A stretch of 64,000 nucleotides of DNA from Gossypium raimondii (GCF_025698545.1 NC_068575.1:59219980-59283979), one strand, 5' to 3'. Positions 42,151 to 56,095 are shown, numbered from the stretch's first letter. The notes: generated by a model from the sequence alone, not told the origin. Numbers and translations: made by a program.

Positions 42151-44878
42151 TTTTATGATATGAGAAAATAAATAAATATATAAACGATTATTCATTTTTT
42201 TTATTCTTTCCGTCTCTTTTCTCTTCCTTAAATCCGAAGCTCTCCCTTCCTACAACCATTCATTCCGCCACCAGAACCACCGTACTCCTCACCCTCACCG
42301 GGGCGGAATGGTGACCTCCTTTGTCTTCAAAACATTTTACACTGAGATGAAAGCAAAAAGAAAAGAAAAAGTTTTAATTGTTATTTTGAGATTAAATTAA
42401 ACAGTGTTAAATAATAATTTCTTTCTTTTAAAAAAAAAGCTCATCAAAGAGCAAGAACGCGAAAATGACGACTCACAGTGATGGGCTAACAAAGAAAACA
42501 ACTGAACATGCAAGGTGATAGAATACAGCTAGCTTTCTGAGTGGCCCTCGTCGACCATTGCGACTCTGCTTTAAAATTAGCTAAAAAAAGGGTACGCAAA
42601 TGCATTTCCATCACCTTTTGTTTATTATTTTTCATCTTTATTGCTTCATATTTTGAAACATTTCAACTTCTGGATTCATAGAAAGATTGTGCTTTTTGGG
42701 AGCAATCTTCCCTTTCCTTCTTTATTTCCTTTTTCTATTCATGCACATTGGGTATTACTAGTGAATTGAAGGTTTCCAACTTTGAACTGTTTCTTTGTCT
42801 TCATTAACCTATATAATAATTTCTTTACACTAATTTTTTAAATCACAAACTTTTCAATTTTCTTTTTTTTCCCTCGACATCAACTTTGGCGTGTACTGGG
42901 GATATCACTGTCTTTGTTTTCTTTATTAATAGTGAGCATTAGTCGATTTCAAATCCATCGGTTTTGGTAAATATTCGATTTCGATATTAATTTATTTTTA
43001 GATGTATTTCATATAAAGTAAATAGTAATTTGTTTTTTCCATTGTCTGATAGGTTTTTGGTTTTAGAAGTTTCTGCCTGCTCTTATAGTACATTTTTTAG
43101 TCTTACTTGTGTATGTAACATTAGTTTTATAAGTGATTTTAGGGATGGTTTTGTTGTTGTCCTCTCTAGTTTGCTGAATGCTCGACTCTTTTGTTAATTT
43201 TTGCTTGCCGCTTTAGACCATCCAGGGCTGATTTCTTTATCGTATTAAGTGTTTGCAATCACTCCAGATATGTCGTGCTTGAGTTGTGGCAAAGCCAATT
43301 GTCAACATGTCATAATGTTCTATTGATGTTGAGACTAAAACATTTGTTGTGTTGATGGAATTTGTCCTCTACCATCTATGACGAGTGTATTATTTCCTCC
43401 CTTAAATTGTATAATTTCTTTCATTAAATGAATTAATGAATTTACTTTTAAAAAAATTAAACTATCTTGTCAGTAGTACCCGCAATGTCTAACATTAATA
43501 TTTTTTACGTTATTCTTAAAAAAAATTAAATCATAAAAGAACAGTTAGAAAACCAAATCAGTATGCTCGATTACTATAGTGATGTGGGATTCGAATTGAA
43601 ATTGAGGATGACAATTATATTAATCTATCTGTTGCTAATTTATATATAATGGTAATTATAGAAACTGGGAAATGATGCAACATGAATACTCATTAACAAA
43701 TTCTATGTTTGATCTGAATTAGGTTAATTAATATCAGGCTTTTGTCTCTCTATGATTCTGAGTTGGGTTTTTTTAGTAAATACCCTGAAAATGGTTAATC
43801 AGGTAGCTAGTACCAAGTTTCCTCATGCTATTAGGACACTTAAATTTAAATCAATTATTGGGACCAAGTGTGCTTATCTATTTTCACAACAATAATTACT
43901 AAACGAATGATTCAAATCAGGTAACATTATTCACCAAACTAAAAAACCAAATTTAAAAAAGTTAGTACTTGATTGTGTATTTATAATTTTAAAAATTTAC
44001 AAGTTTCTCTTTCTTTAAATATTTTATTATACTTTTATAAGATGCTTGTAAACCCCTTGATCTCATTTGTGAAGTCTAAAATTTCACTAATAATTTATAA
44101 AATAATTTCCTTTTGAAAAACGAAAACTATTTTTAAAATTTTTAATTACGAAAGCCTATTAAACATTCTGCGTAATTTCTTTTTTTCTTTCTACGTTCAA
44201 AATAATATTAACACAATAGTTTTATTAATATATTTAGATGAATCGTAATTACATTTAAATTAAATAGATACTTTATTATTAAATATAGGCTTATTCACTC
44301 TTAAATATACAAATTTTGTTTTTATAGTTTTAGTCCCTTTTAAACGGAAATAAAAAAACACTTCAACCAATAAAAATGCACCACACCATATGGCACATCC
44401 TATTAATTTACTAATAAATGTAAAAAAATTTAAAAAATTATGTGAATAGGTCAATTTTTGGAAAATTTATGAGAATAGGTCAATTTTATAAATTAGAAGT
44501 GTTTTCAAATGATTTACAAAAAAACGCATCCAACTGAAAGCGTGACAAAAAAAAACTTCCAATTTGAAGTGATTTTTGCCACATCAGTAATAAAAGTAGC
44601 AGCACCAATATATATATTTTTATTTTCTCTTGTCACTTATTAATGTGAAAATAAAACTTACAAAACAGTTTTTATATAAACTCATTTCTCTTGTTTTTTA
44701 AAGCGATGTAGGATATGAGTTTATAAACACTCATACTCCATTTGCAGTTTGTTTTTAGACAATGTGAAATTACTTACTCTTATACCAAAATCTTTTTTCA
44801 TGTTTTGTACTGTGAATAAAGGGAGAGAGAAAAGTAAAGCTTTGTGTGTGTGTGAGAGATATTATTAAATAATACTTC

Positions 44879-45302
44879 TGTTAAGTATGACTCTTATTTT
44901 CAGTCAAATTTGAGAAATAATCTTTTAGTTAAACTCTGTTTATTTGTTTCAGTCAAAAACTGATTAGTTTAGATTATTTTATTATTATTTGACATATGAA
45001 TTTAGCCTATAAATAGGCTCTTTTACAACCTTAGTAAAAACACCCATTAGAGATTAGAACTCATAACACATTTAGAGAATTTTGTATTTATGTTTTGAGG
45101 GTTCTTTATTTTCGGGTTTTTGGGGTTTAGTTTTATCTCCATCTTTTGTACTTTTCGTTCTTTTGCCATTATAGTAAAATTATCTTTGCCCGTGGTTTTT
45201 ATCCTCTTTGGAGGGGTTTTTCCACATTAAATTTGTGTGTTCAATTTCTCAATTTATTCCGCTTTTTTGTTACTTGTTACTTAATCGGGTCGATCCCTAA
45301 CA
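44879..45302 (+). repeat. left LTR of copia fossil
   Basis: 424 bases, starting TGTTAAGTATGA and ending CCCTAACA, just before the primer-binding site. A TATA-like CCTATAAATAGG near 45009 is the probable start region of the ancestral transcript. Confidence 0.9.
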
Positions 45303-46815
45303 AGTGGTATCAGAGCTAGTTCAATTTTCATAGATCAGCCCATTCAGATATGACAACAACAAGGTTTGAAATTGAGAAGTTTGATGATGAGACAAATTTC
45401 AATCTGTGGCAAGTTCGGATGATGGCAATTCTAGTTCAATCCGGTTTGAAAAAGGTTGTTACCGGGAAAAAGCCTGAGAATCTAAATAAAACAGAATGGG
45501 AAGAGCTTGATGAAAAGGCCTTGTCTGCAATCCAGTTGTGCCTCGCGAATACGGTATTGCAGGAGGTATTGATGGAGAAGACCTCATCCGCCTTGTGAAA
45601 AAGGTTAGAAACTATTTATGCAACTAAGTCTCTGGCTAACCGTTTAGTGTTGAAACAACGTCTATTTACGTTTCGCATGAACGAATGTGAGCTTGTTAGA
45701 GATCACATCAGTCAATTCATTACTCTTTTAAATGATTTAAAGAACATTAAGGTTCATATTGATAATGAAGATCAAGCTATGCTATTATTGTGCTCTTTAC
45801 CCCCTTTATACAAGTCTTTCAGGGAGACCCTGATTTATGGCAGAGACAAAATCTCGTTCGAAGATGTGAAGGGTCATTTGTTGAGTAGAGGCAAACTCGA
45901 CAATGAACTTCATTTGGATAGCAAGGCAAATAGGCAAGCTTCCGTTTTAGTAGCATCAAAGAAACGAGACAAAAGATGTTGCTATTGTAAAAAGTTAAGT
46001 CACGTCAAAGTAGATTGTTATAAACTGCGAAATAAAAGAGCTACTGAGAGTAACGAGGAAGATGTAGCTGGTGCTAATTTGGCCGATGAAAGTGGTGATG
46101 ATTTCTTGTTAGTGTCAACGAGCGATAACTCCAAGCTCACGTCCAAGTGGATCCTAGATTCGGGATGTTCTTTCCACATGTGTCCCAATAGAAATGGTTC
46201 TCTACATACAGTTCGGTTGAAGGTGGAGTTGTGCACATGGGAAACGATTCATCTAGTAAGGTAGTTGGTATTGGAACTGTTAAAATCAGGACACACGATG
46301 GGACAATTAGGACACTCTCAGATGTCAGGTATGTACCTGATTTAAGAAAGAATCTTATCTCCTTGAGTATTTTAGACTTGAAATGATGCATAATCAACAT
46401 CGAGTCGAGCGGTATTAAAGTATCTCGTGGAGCTCTCGTTTTGTTAAAAGGTAAAAGAACTGACAGTCTTTATATTCTTGAAGGTTCTACAGTGATCGGT
46501 GAAATCAGACGTCCCTCATCCGTTATAGAGTCGAAGTCAACTCGTTTGGAGCGGAGGCAACTTGGTCATAGGAGGGAAAAATGTATGACCGTTTCGTTGA
46601 AGAGAGGTTCTCTTTTGGATGCAGGTTTTGAAAAGTTAGGGCACTGTGTTCGTGAAAATCAAACCCGGGTTAGTTTTGATTTGGCAGTGTACAAGTCGAA
46701 GGCTAGAAGTCTTCCAGTTTCTAAGCACAGATTCGACTCAGTTAATTCCCTGCATAGTTCAAGATAGGCTCATGGCGGGCTTTGGCAAAGATGGCGTTGT
46801 GGAAATGTGGAGATT

Positions 46816-47240
46816 TATTAAGTATGACTCCTATTTTCAGTCAAATTTGAGAAATAATCTTTTGGTTAAACTCTGTTTATTTGTTTCAGTCAAACACTGA
46901 TTAGTTTAGATTATTTTATTATTATTTGACATATGAATTTAGCCTATAAATAGATTCTTTTACAACCTTAGTAAAAACACCCATTAGAGATTAGAACTCA
47001 TAACACATTTAGAGAATTTTTTATTTACGTTTTGAGGGTTCTTTATTTTCGGGTTTTTGGGGTTTAGTTTTATCTCCATCTTTTGTACTCTTCGTTCTTT
47101 TGCCATTATAGTAAAATTATATTTGCCCGTGTTTTTTTATCCTCTTTGGAGGGATTTTTTCACGTTAAATTTGTGTGTTCAATTTCTCAATTTATTCCGT
47201 TTTTTTGTTACTTGTTGCTTTATCGGGTCGATCCCTAACA
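46816..47240 (+). repeat. right LTR of copia fossil
   Basis: 425 bases, nearly identical to 44879-45302, followed at once by the ACTTC duplication. Confidence 0.9.
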
Positions 47241-48502
47241 ACTTCAATTAAATTTAATTTTTTAATATTATTAAAATGTCATGTATCAACTCTTAATTAG
47301 TTGAAAGAATTTTTCTAACAAATATAATAGCATAGTCCATAATAGTTATGAAATTATAGTTTATATGATTTTTGACCAAATAAATAAATTTAAATATCTA
47401 ATCAAAAATATATAATTTGAAGGTTACTTATTCCAGCTTTTATTTTATACAGCAATAGTTTAAAAATATAATTCAAAAGATAAAAATAATAATAGAAACC
47501 AAACAAACATTACTATAAATGATAATTATGAGATCATATGATACTTTGTCATTAGTGTTTACATAAATACTAAAACTCTAAAGTTCGTTATAAATTATGT
47601 AAAATAAACTCAACAAAAATAATTAAAATAAATAAAATTTCAATATAAAAATAAAAATACAACATTTTAAATTCGTATCATTTTATTTTTAATTTAATAT
47701 ATATTCTAGAATACTCTCTTGCGTATATGTTGTTATTAGTAAATTAGTCGGCACATCCTCTCCATTTTGACTAAAAAAAAGTAAAATAAATTTCTGTTAA
47801 AAACTCACTTTCTCTCTCCATTCTTTCCTTTTATCATATCTTTCTACCAATCAAATTCTTTTGTTTCATTCCCTTCCCCCAATCAAACTCCCCACCTTCG
47901 ATAACTTTTTTCATTCATTCTTCTTCACTGTAATTCCATCTGGAATCCCATCGTCATTCTCTTCCCGGCTTTTGTATCGAGACCTCATTACCAATATAAT
48001 ATAAGTTAACTAAGAAACTAAAAATTAAAGCTATAAATATATATATGGATTTCTCCCCATAATATATAATTTATTTTTCACCAAAATAATAAAAATATTT
48101 AAAAATATCAATAAACTCGAAACAATATACCTAATATCTGGATGTACTAACAACAAGATAAAAATGGTATATCTACCAGTACAGTGCTAACTGCCTTATA
48201 CCAAAGTATTCTAAAAAAAAAAAATCACGTGACAAATTTGAAAGATTGCTCCAAATAGATAATGATCGAAGGGGAAAGGAAATCGGGAAAGCATTGGAAT
48301 TAAAACGGGAGTGTCAACAAGCAAAATGCATGAAGGTGGTTCACTGCATTTAGTAAACTGCAAGTGAAGCAACACTACTACTAGTTCTTACAATGAATGC
48401 CATGTACGCACCAGCCTTCGTTTTGTTTTGCACAAAAAGGTTGTTTTCAGGAATCAAACACTTGACGGTTGCAACAGACATGACCGTGACAACTACTACT
48501 TA

Positions 48503-49167
48503 AGGTCAGTTCTTCGTTACTTAAAAAAAGCACTTCTGACTCCAAAAACACTTTTGGAGAAAAATTATGCAGAATAAACTGTTTTTGGCTAAAATTTTTA
48601 ACTTTTCAAAAATGCTTAAAAATGTTCCTGAAAAAGAAAAGCTAAAAATTTTAACTTTTCCTCTCTCAAAGTCACTTTTAGTATTTAATTATTTTTTCAC
48701 CCCTCCAATAATATAATACTTTCTTTTTTTTTCTTGGTGCTTAATTACAAATGTGTTAAAATTATTAATTAAAAATAAAAAATATTTTTAAAATAATAAT
48801 TACAAATATTTAATGGTTATATTTAAATATTTAAAATATAATTTATATATTCTAATTAAATTTTATAAATAATTAATATTTATTGCTTAAAATATTTAAA
48901 ATTTATATTTCATATATTAAAATATTAACAAGTTATAATAATTTTTTTATATTCTTACTAAAATATAATAATATTAACTAATTTAAATATTATTTAAATG
49001 CATATTTGTTACTTGATAATAACATGTCTAAAATGGACATTTTATTTCTCAAAAGCACTTTCTGACAGCAATGCTAAACACTCAAATTTTAAACCAAACT
49101 TTTCAAAAGTACTTCTTACAAGCACTTTTACACAACATTTTTCAAAAGCACTGCCAAACTAGCCATT
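48503..49167. mobile_element. possible TIR element, family E
   Basis: The left end (GGTCAGTTCTTCGTTACTT) and the complement of the right end (GGCTAGTTTGGCAGTGCTTT) are weakly alike, and the inside is AT-rich with repeated AAAAGCACTTTT-type words. A short relative occurs at about 55866-56095, sharing the CGTTACTT start and CATGTCTAAAATG. No target duplication is certain. It is likely a MITE of the hAT or Harbinger type. Confidence 0.4.
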
Positions 49168-49347
49168 AATTTAGTTAGTAATGGCCTAATCCACGAAAAT
49201 GCCAGCCTACCCTAGTTACAGTTTTCCCTAATCATTCAAACCAAAAATACGTAGGTACCTATACATAAAAATTATTGACGAGCACACAACATACCGTCTT
49301 TCAATACAAGTTGCTTGAATTCAAGGAATGGAGTGATATTCTGGTTA

Positions 49348-52300
49348 TTACATTCTGAAGTCTAAGACGCATAGTGTATTGTTTGCGAAACAAGCAGCAA
49401 GCTTGTCACCTTCCTTGTTCCAACACACTTCAAATATACCCCCATTGCCAGTATACGTCTTTACAATCTTCCCATCTTTTAAGGACCAAATATGCATGGA
49501 TTTATCAAGAGATCCACTGGCCAGATACTCTCCATTAGGGCTAAATGCAACAGAGTATACAGGGTCCCTGGCAGTTTAATCAAAAGAAACTTGAGAAAGA
49601 AAACCATAAAACTGCCTGAATAGGCTTATAGTGATAATATAATATACAATTAGAACAAGTATTGACTGCTTCCATCATTTAAACAGAAAAAACAAATGGA
49701 GAATAAGGATTAGAGGGATGGTACTTGTGTCCATTCAAGCTGTAGAGAAGTTTCCCAAGTTCCACATCCCACAGCTTCACAGTGGAGTCAAATGATGCAC
49801 TACATAGAAAAGAGATGAAGAGAATGTTAAGAAATACTCAACGGAGATTCCAAGCAGCTCTTGTAAAAGGCAGTTTACACTGTAAATGAATTCCATTGAA
49901 CCTCGGAACTACAAAAGGCAGCTCTTGTTCTTTTTATTCATTTTGCTTTAAGTATCAATGTCCAACATATAGTCAAACATAAATATGACAATATGACCGT
50001 CCAAATACCCTCCAAATATATGAAAAAAGTTGGAAAAAGTTAAACATACCCATGTCTTACACTAACATCAGACACACCCGAACCCAAGTAACAAAGAAAA
50101 ACATATTCAATTTCACATCAACAGAAGAAGAGAATGAACATTTAATGTATTAAACAGATGTTTTCCTTTGGATTCTCCCTTTTCTCCTTGAGGTTAAGTC
50201 AGGTGATACTGCAATATTGTTGCAACTCCGAAAAATAGCTTAGCTTCTTTAACTTTTTCCAATCCATTCCTCAAACACACACAAATTTCGTGAAATCTCA
50301 ATTAAAAAATTTACATCTTTATCAGTAACCTCAATCAAGTCACTTGAAAATATTAATGCACCGATAGTATTTTTCTACTTGAGGATGCCAAGTCATGTTG
50401 GTCTATCTAATGGCTTCAAATGTTAGACCTAATAATGAACATACGAAAGATGTGCACACAAATCATGAACCGGCAAAATAGAAACTAAAACAATTTCTAT
50501 TATACCTAAATTTTACCTTGCAAGAGTTAACTGTTGGTTAGGATTGTTTGTCCCAGGCCCAGTAGGACTCCATCTGATGGCATATATCTCCTGCAGAACA
50601 GTTGTTCAATATTTTCCATAAAATAATAATTTCTGTCACTCGGACTCGCATGTGAGTCCAATATGTGTCTGGCACAGGCATGTTCAATTTTTCAAGATTT
50701 TCATGAATTGGGAGAGTCCTTATAGGATCACATCCACATGCCTTTGTCCGAGTATATGTTGGAAAAATAAAGAGTCAGAGCAACATAGACATAAATGAAT
50801 GCAGCCAGGAATATTAACAAATGGATTATACTGAAAAAAATAAAAAAGTTCAAAGTACCTTAGAATGCTCCCTCAGATCATGAACATACTTGTCCTGCTT
50901 CATACACCATATCTGCACCAAGACTTTCTATAAGTTGAAACACTAATACATAAAGCTGCTGCAGCAAAAAAGAGGGTAACAAGCTAAAATATTCCAGAAA
51001 GCTGGCAAATTGTTTCAACCTTTTCAAAAAAAAAAAAAAAGAAAAGAAATGCAATCGGATGAAACTGTTTATTACATGTAATGTAGGATCTTAATTGATG
51101 ATAAAAGGATGAGTAAAAACCTTTGCTGTAATATCATCAGAACAAGAGGCTAATAATGAACCTGTTGGATCCCATTTGACACAATTTACTTCACCCTGAA
51201 ATGGACGTTCAAATATGTGAATAGAAGAGCAGAGATACAATTCACTTCAAAAGTTTTGCTTATCAAAATCCAAAATGGAAAACTGTTTTCAGTTGCTAAT
51301 TAAAGCTCATGGCTGGCAAGTTACAGATACCTTAAGGCTTAGTTTCATTGTTGTAAAAATTTCCTAGTAAATTATTTATCAGAAAAAGAAAAAAGGAAAA
51401 AATGTAAAGGAATGTGAAGATGATTTGTTTCCTTTTTTTTCCCTTGAAAATGGCTTGAAATATATAAACTAAACATCTTAACACCTTACCAGAGATGCAA
51501 ATAACAAAAATTATAGAACTGAGAAGGACGGAAAAGATGTAGGAGACAAGGTACAGAAAGATGAATTTAAGGGAGAAAGAGAAACTAAAGTCTATAACCA
51601 ACAACTGCGAGATGTATTAAAGATGGCTACATCAGCTGAAGCATACAAGAGGGACGTTACAGCATAGCATTTCCCTAAAATTAAACCTTGATCTCAGACC
51701 TAATGCAGGTAACAAAATTTAAAGTATAAACGGAAGAAAGAAAAAGAAAAATAGGTGTGGAGAGACATGCACTTGAAGAAGACATTACAGGCAGTAGTAG
51801 ACATGCATTTCATACAATTGACAACAAACCTGATGCCCGGCAAAGGTTTTAATAGGGCGGATTTCCCCGATCTTGCAAACATATATCATATGGTCAGTGG
51901 AGCTTGTCGCGAATGAAACATTGTTGCACCAATCAACATCAAGGGTTGGACCTAAAAGGTAAAAGAGATGATATGCTGGATGAATGAATATTGGTTCTGC
52001 AACTAAAAGCAAAATCCTAAAGTTTTGTGCCAACCTGTGTGAAACTCAAACTGCTGTTTCCATTCCTCTGCCTTTACATCCCACACAATTGCCGTTTTAT
52101 CAAAACTCCCCGTAAGAAGATAATCACCCTTCTTGTTCCACTTCAGAGAAAATATAGGTCCTTTGTGCTTACTCAAAGTAGACCTTAGTTCTCCTAAAGC
52201 AAGAAATAATTGACAGAGAGAAGGAATAGGGGGAAGAGTTTAAGACATGGAATTCTCCCTACCAGTAAAAAGCATACAACAATGTAATTATAATATGCTA

Positions 52301-53503
52301 AGAGATTAAATTCAGTTTAAAACAGAAATAAATCTCTTGCTGACTGGGTAACAAGCTAAAAGTTTAATTTAAAAAAATTGTTACGAGCATAAAAAAGAAC
52401 ATAGAAAAATTGGGTTGGTATTAACACCAAGTCAAGGGCTAGTTTAACAAAATAGATTTTCCATGCCTTTAATTGCAAGATATAGAATGGCATAAATAAA
52501 ATAATCCACAATGACTTACCATTTGTAGTCCAAATTCTAGCCTGGCCATCATATGAACCTGTTGCAAGCAATGATCCCTCACCCTGAATACAGGTAAACA
52601 ATAAGATTTGAGAAAATAAAGTGTTGGACTCTGTAGGTGACCTGTACTTAACAGAACCAAAAGTTTATGGGCAACTTAAACCCCCAACAATAACAGAACT
52701 CACATTCCAATCAAGTGTTGTCACATCTTTGCTCTTCTCATTGGTTCTTCCTTTTACATGCTTCAGCACTAGAACATTTAATGGACTGTTTTGTGCACCA
52801 GATTTGCAAAGCCCATCAGCTATTGTCCAAATACGAGCCGTTGAATCTCCAGACCTAGAAATTGATGCAATAAGAGTTCAGTGCAAGTGATTTAATGAAA
52901 TGTAAGAACTTTGTGAATGCATAAACTGAGTAGTGACACTGCTGTCAAGACATCCAGCAACTAAGATCAAAACAAAAGGCTACAAACATATCAATAGAAA
53001 CTTAGGTTGACATAAACATCAACAGAAAACAACAAGAGGAATCAAGTCACTCATAATGGGGCTCTTAGCATAGAGCAAGAAGAGACATGACCACAGATCC
53101 TACAGCCATACAACTGAAGAATGCACAAATTGCACTTATGTTTACAGACCACTTATCTAATGGGTTGACAAATTGTCAAAAATGATCTTGCTACCAGCAA
53201 AGCTTGACTTTTATCAATCAAATGATTAAAACTTATAAAGTTGCGCAAGTAAGACACACAGCACATCCCTTGAAGCAACAGAAACCAGCAAGTTCTAAGG
53301 AAAAAAATGCCAAAGGACTAGATATTTATAAAGAATGTGGGGAAAAAGCAAAACATAAAGGACCAAACCAGCAACATAAGACAATTTTTATCACAGAAAA
53401 TACCCACCCTGAAGCAAGAAGTGAACCAGTTGGACTCCATGCACACGCACAAACCTGTAAAAATAGATGCTCATAGAGTGAGAATTGAACAAAAAAAAAG
53501 AGT

Positions 53504-53542
<39 letters not shown>

Positions 53543-55536
53543 TAAATGCATGCATGCCCATCTAAGAGTATCAGTAGATTCAAGTATGCTCAAACCTCAG
53601 AAGTGTGCCCTTCCAAAATTGTAACATCAGAGCCAGGAATTTCACAAGCCTCCTGTGATGCTTGGGTTGACGTAGTAGCAATATCCATAGGTTCTGGTCC
53701 TACTAAATGCAACTAAGCAATGTAAGTTAAAATGAATACCACAAACACTGATCAAGATAGCTACTTTGCAAAATTATGAAGACAAATTTGATGTGAATTG
53801 TTAAATATTTAATCAAAGAAAATATGATGGCTAATAGAAAGAAACAGATATCAAACCAAGAAGAAATATAAGGAGTTCACTGACCTATAGAAGTTCCATT
53901 TTCTTCATGCCCAATGGCATCCTTGTCCTCTTGATCCATAACCATATCTCCATCAGCAAGTTCCTCAGGCTGCTTTTCAGGCTCCTTATTGCTTTCAGCC
54001 TTCTCCCTTTCCTTTTCACGCTCCTCTTTTTCGTGTCTTTCTTTCTCTCTTACTCGTCCGCGCTCTGCTTCATGCTCCCGATCAACCACTCTATCTTTAT
54101 TTTTATCTTTATCTTTGTTTTTGTCTTTGTCTTTATCCTTTTGGATATTCTTTCTTTTCTCTTTTATCATTTGCCGCAATTGATTTACATCTTTTGTTAT
54201 TATATCCAAAGGTTGCAAGAATGAGAAATCTTCATCCATTTCTACATCATTCTGCAAACTCAAAACAAACCATGATGAATTACTTTTTGATATCACCCTG
54301 CTCCCCCAAACCCCCCCCCCAACAAAAGAAAAAGATTAATAACAATTAGCGTGCTAACATTACTCATGTTGGCTTCCATCTCCAAGTACTGAAGTCCTTT
54401 TTGAACAAATGTAATAAGAGCCCCAGGGGGAATCAAATTCCCATCAATAGTACACTTATTAATGCCTGCTTCATATCCTAAAGTAAATGCAGAATGCGTA
54501 AAGCCTGCAGGCATTGATAAAAAGAAGATAAGAAATACATAAGGAATTAAATAGTAAATAAGACAGTTAATTCAAGTTAAACAAGTGCTTTTCTTCCACT
54601 TTTGGGATGAATGGAGATGGAAAGAACAGAAAATTGAAAATCTGTCTGTTTTCATTCTCCTTATTTTCCTCTTGACAAAGGGTTGAAGGAAGAACTATTT
54701 TCTTTTTGGTATAAAGGAAGCTGCAGTCTGGAAATAAGGAAAGGGGTTGCAAATGCTGGGATACAACCCGAAACCTACTAAATGCTACCTCGAAAGAAAA
54801 ACTATTTTCTTTCAACACCTCTAACTTCCACTAACCCTACCAAAAGTGTTAGTCAATATACAAAATCTAAGTAGTACATCAATTCAATACTATGACTAGA
54901 GATTTAACTAGCAACTGCTTGCACTAACATTCACTAAGTTATTTTATAATTTCAGCTCCCTCTGCATCCGGCATTCACTGCAGCAACATGTATTTTGATC
55001 ACAGCCACTATAAACACAAAAGAACTGAAAACAGTCTATGACTGGGAGATGCCTGCCTCAATTTCTGAAAATGAGAGTTCATATAGGGACTCTCATCTTA
55101 AGATATCCAGTAGCCTAGCCGGCCGCATTGTATCAAGCTGGTAAAACCTATGACATTCCAAAGCCTAATCCGCATAATAGCCAATATCAACCATCCATTT
55201 CCACAGGTCTAGAGCTACAACACAACTTCTAAATATTATAATGCCAGAAATTTATCTTAAACTTTACTATTCAGGCATTCCAATTTTTTTCTCTTATACT
55301 AAACGAGCAATAAAAATAACTGCTTAAATTTCAAAGTTATTAATTCCAAACACAGAGAAACAAAAAGAAAATTTCCGCCGAATGTTAAATTAAAACAAAA
55401 TAAAAAGTAAGAAAGTTTCAAAGTTAGAGATCGCAGTAACTAGAGATTACAAATTAAAGGAAAATTTGAACCGACCTGACTCTTGAAGGTAACGGAATAC
55501 GAGGTAATTCAATTCGATGGAGGTGATGGAGGTCAT
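49348..55536 (-). CDS. HOS15: LisH and WD40-repeat chromatin protein HOS15
   Basis: Fourteen exons from the right (55536-55476, 54504-54359, 54251-53885, 53699-53596, 53454-53408, 52854-52704, 52583-52520, 52193-52035, 51951-51830, 51195-51121, 50912-50859, 50590-50517, 49799-49725, 49567-49348) give 572 residues. Residues 1-40 are a LisH dimerisation motif ([15 protein letters not shown]). Residues about 95-165 are a Lys/Glu/Arg-rich charged linker. Eight WD repeats fill residues about 210-572, from ILEGHTSE to the end [13 protein letters not shown]15 resembles human TBL1. In Arabidopsis it works with histone deacetylases such as HDA9 and with a CUL4-DDB1 ligase to repress cold, drought, immunity and flowering genes. 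The linker is shorter than in the 613-residue Arabidopsis protein. All introns are GT-AG. Confidence 0.95.
49965..50095. repeat. intronic dispersed repeat family D, copy in HOS15 intron 12
   Basis: It has CCCTCCAAATATATGAAAAA, then ACCCATGTCTTACACTAACA and CACACCCGAACCC. The words and order match the other intronic copies. Confidence 0.45.
50635..50790. repeat. intronic dispersed repeat family D, copy in HOS15 intron 11
   Basis: It contains CACTCGGACTCGCATGTGAG, GTGTCTGGCACAGGCATGTT and CTTTGTCCGAGTATATGTTG. These resemble the CCGAC/GGACAT words of the copies in the CK2 gene and in HOS15 intron 12. Confidence 0.4.
53509..53539. repeat. (GA)n microsatellite in HOS15 intron 4
   Basis: About 15 GA units, which are CT on the coding strand. 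They lie in a 141-base intron about 60-85 bases upstream of its acceptor, next to the pyrimidine tract. Confidence 0.85.
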
Positions 55537-55726
55537 AGTTACGATAGTCGCCTAGCTCAAAGGCTGTGAAAGAAACTCAGGCTATCATTAGGTAAGCGAC
55601 GGCAAAGTCACAGAGAGTGAAAACGTTATACTTGTGCAGAAGCCGAGACGTTCTGGCGATCGTCGGAAATGGTCGATGTGTATCTGTTTGGCCCTGATTC
55701 CTTGGGCTTCTGCATAACCGGATTAA

Positions 55727-55832
55727 CCCAATATAATTTATTTGTGTTATATTTATATTATTTTTAAGAGCAAACTATGTTAGCCCAATATAATTTATTT
55801 ATTTGTGTTATATTTATATTATCTTTAAGAGC
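55727..55832. repeat. 57-base tandem duplication
   Basis: CCCAATATAATTTATTTGTG starts near 55727 and recurs, with a four-base insertion, at 55784. Each unit ends with TTTAAGAGC. It lies about 190 bases upstream of the HOS15 ATG, so it probably falls in the promoter. Confidence 0.75.
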
Positions 55833-55865
55833 TGGGAGAGTTCTTCATTGTTTTTACACTTGAGA

Positions 55866-56095
55866 ATTGTTTGCTTTTTAGGGTTAATTTCTCGTTACTT
55901 TAAAAAATATTGTGAAAAATGCTTATGAAAATGATTTTTGAAAAATAAAATATTTATTTTAGACAGTAAAATATATATTTAAATAATATTTAAATTCATT
56001 AGTATTATGAAGTTTTAATAAAAATCATTTATTAAAACTCATTATTAATATTTTTATATGTAAGATTTACCATGTCTAAAATGCTAAACACACAC
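55866..56095. repeat. family E fragment
   Basis: The start TTTCTCGTTACTTTAAAAAA and the later CATGTCTAAAATG and GCTAAACAC words match the element at 48503-49167 in the same order. It is shorter and lacks clear ends. Confidence 0.4.

Larger units (their letters stand above)
44879..47240 (+). mobile_element. broken Ty1/copia LTR retrotransposon fossil
   Basis: A left LTR at 44879-45302 and a right LTR at 46816-47240 are flanked by a 5-base duplication (ACTTC). A primer-binding site for initiator methionine tRNA (TGGTATCAGAGC) follows the left LTR. Inside are a copia-type gag region with a zinc knuckle and a short protease-like segment. Integrase, reverse transcriptase and RNase H regions are not seen, so the element is far shorter than a whole copia. 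It is broken in several places and not autonomous. By eye the LTRs differ at about 17 of 424 positions (4%), suggesting insertion a few million years ago at usual plant rates. Confidence 0.9.
35169..49347. other. 14 kb repeat-rich region between GH3 and HOS15
   Basis: Apart from the GH3 promoter, no host gene is supported. Contents are the MULE-type element 37530-38542, a dispersed repeat 38945-39170, an (AT)n run, a TTAA-flanked MITE 41441-41804, a repeat fragment 41985-42150, a copia fossil 44879-47240 and a TIR-type element 48503-49167. An open frame at 36058-36447 and a leader-like, pyrimidine-rich stretch with short frames at 42190-43400 could not be tied to any family. Nothing is recognised in 35650-37500, 39200-40560, 42200-44300 or 47250-48500. 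Confidence 0.55.

Noticed and set aside
42190-43400. Possible gene start with a leader-like, pyrimidine-rich stretch and short exons
   Set aside because: No frame continues beyond about 20-30 codons and no family is recognised, so no gene is called.
53907-54224. Plus-strand open frames rich in Phe, Leu and Ser
   Set aside because: They are the complement of the Lys/Glu-rich linker of HOS15.
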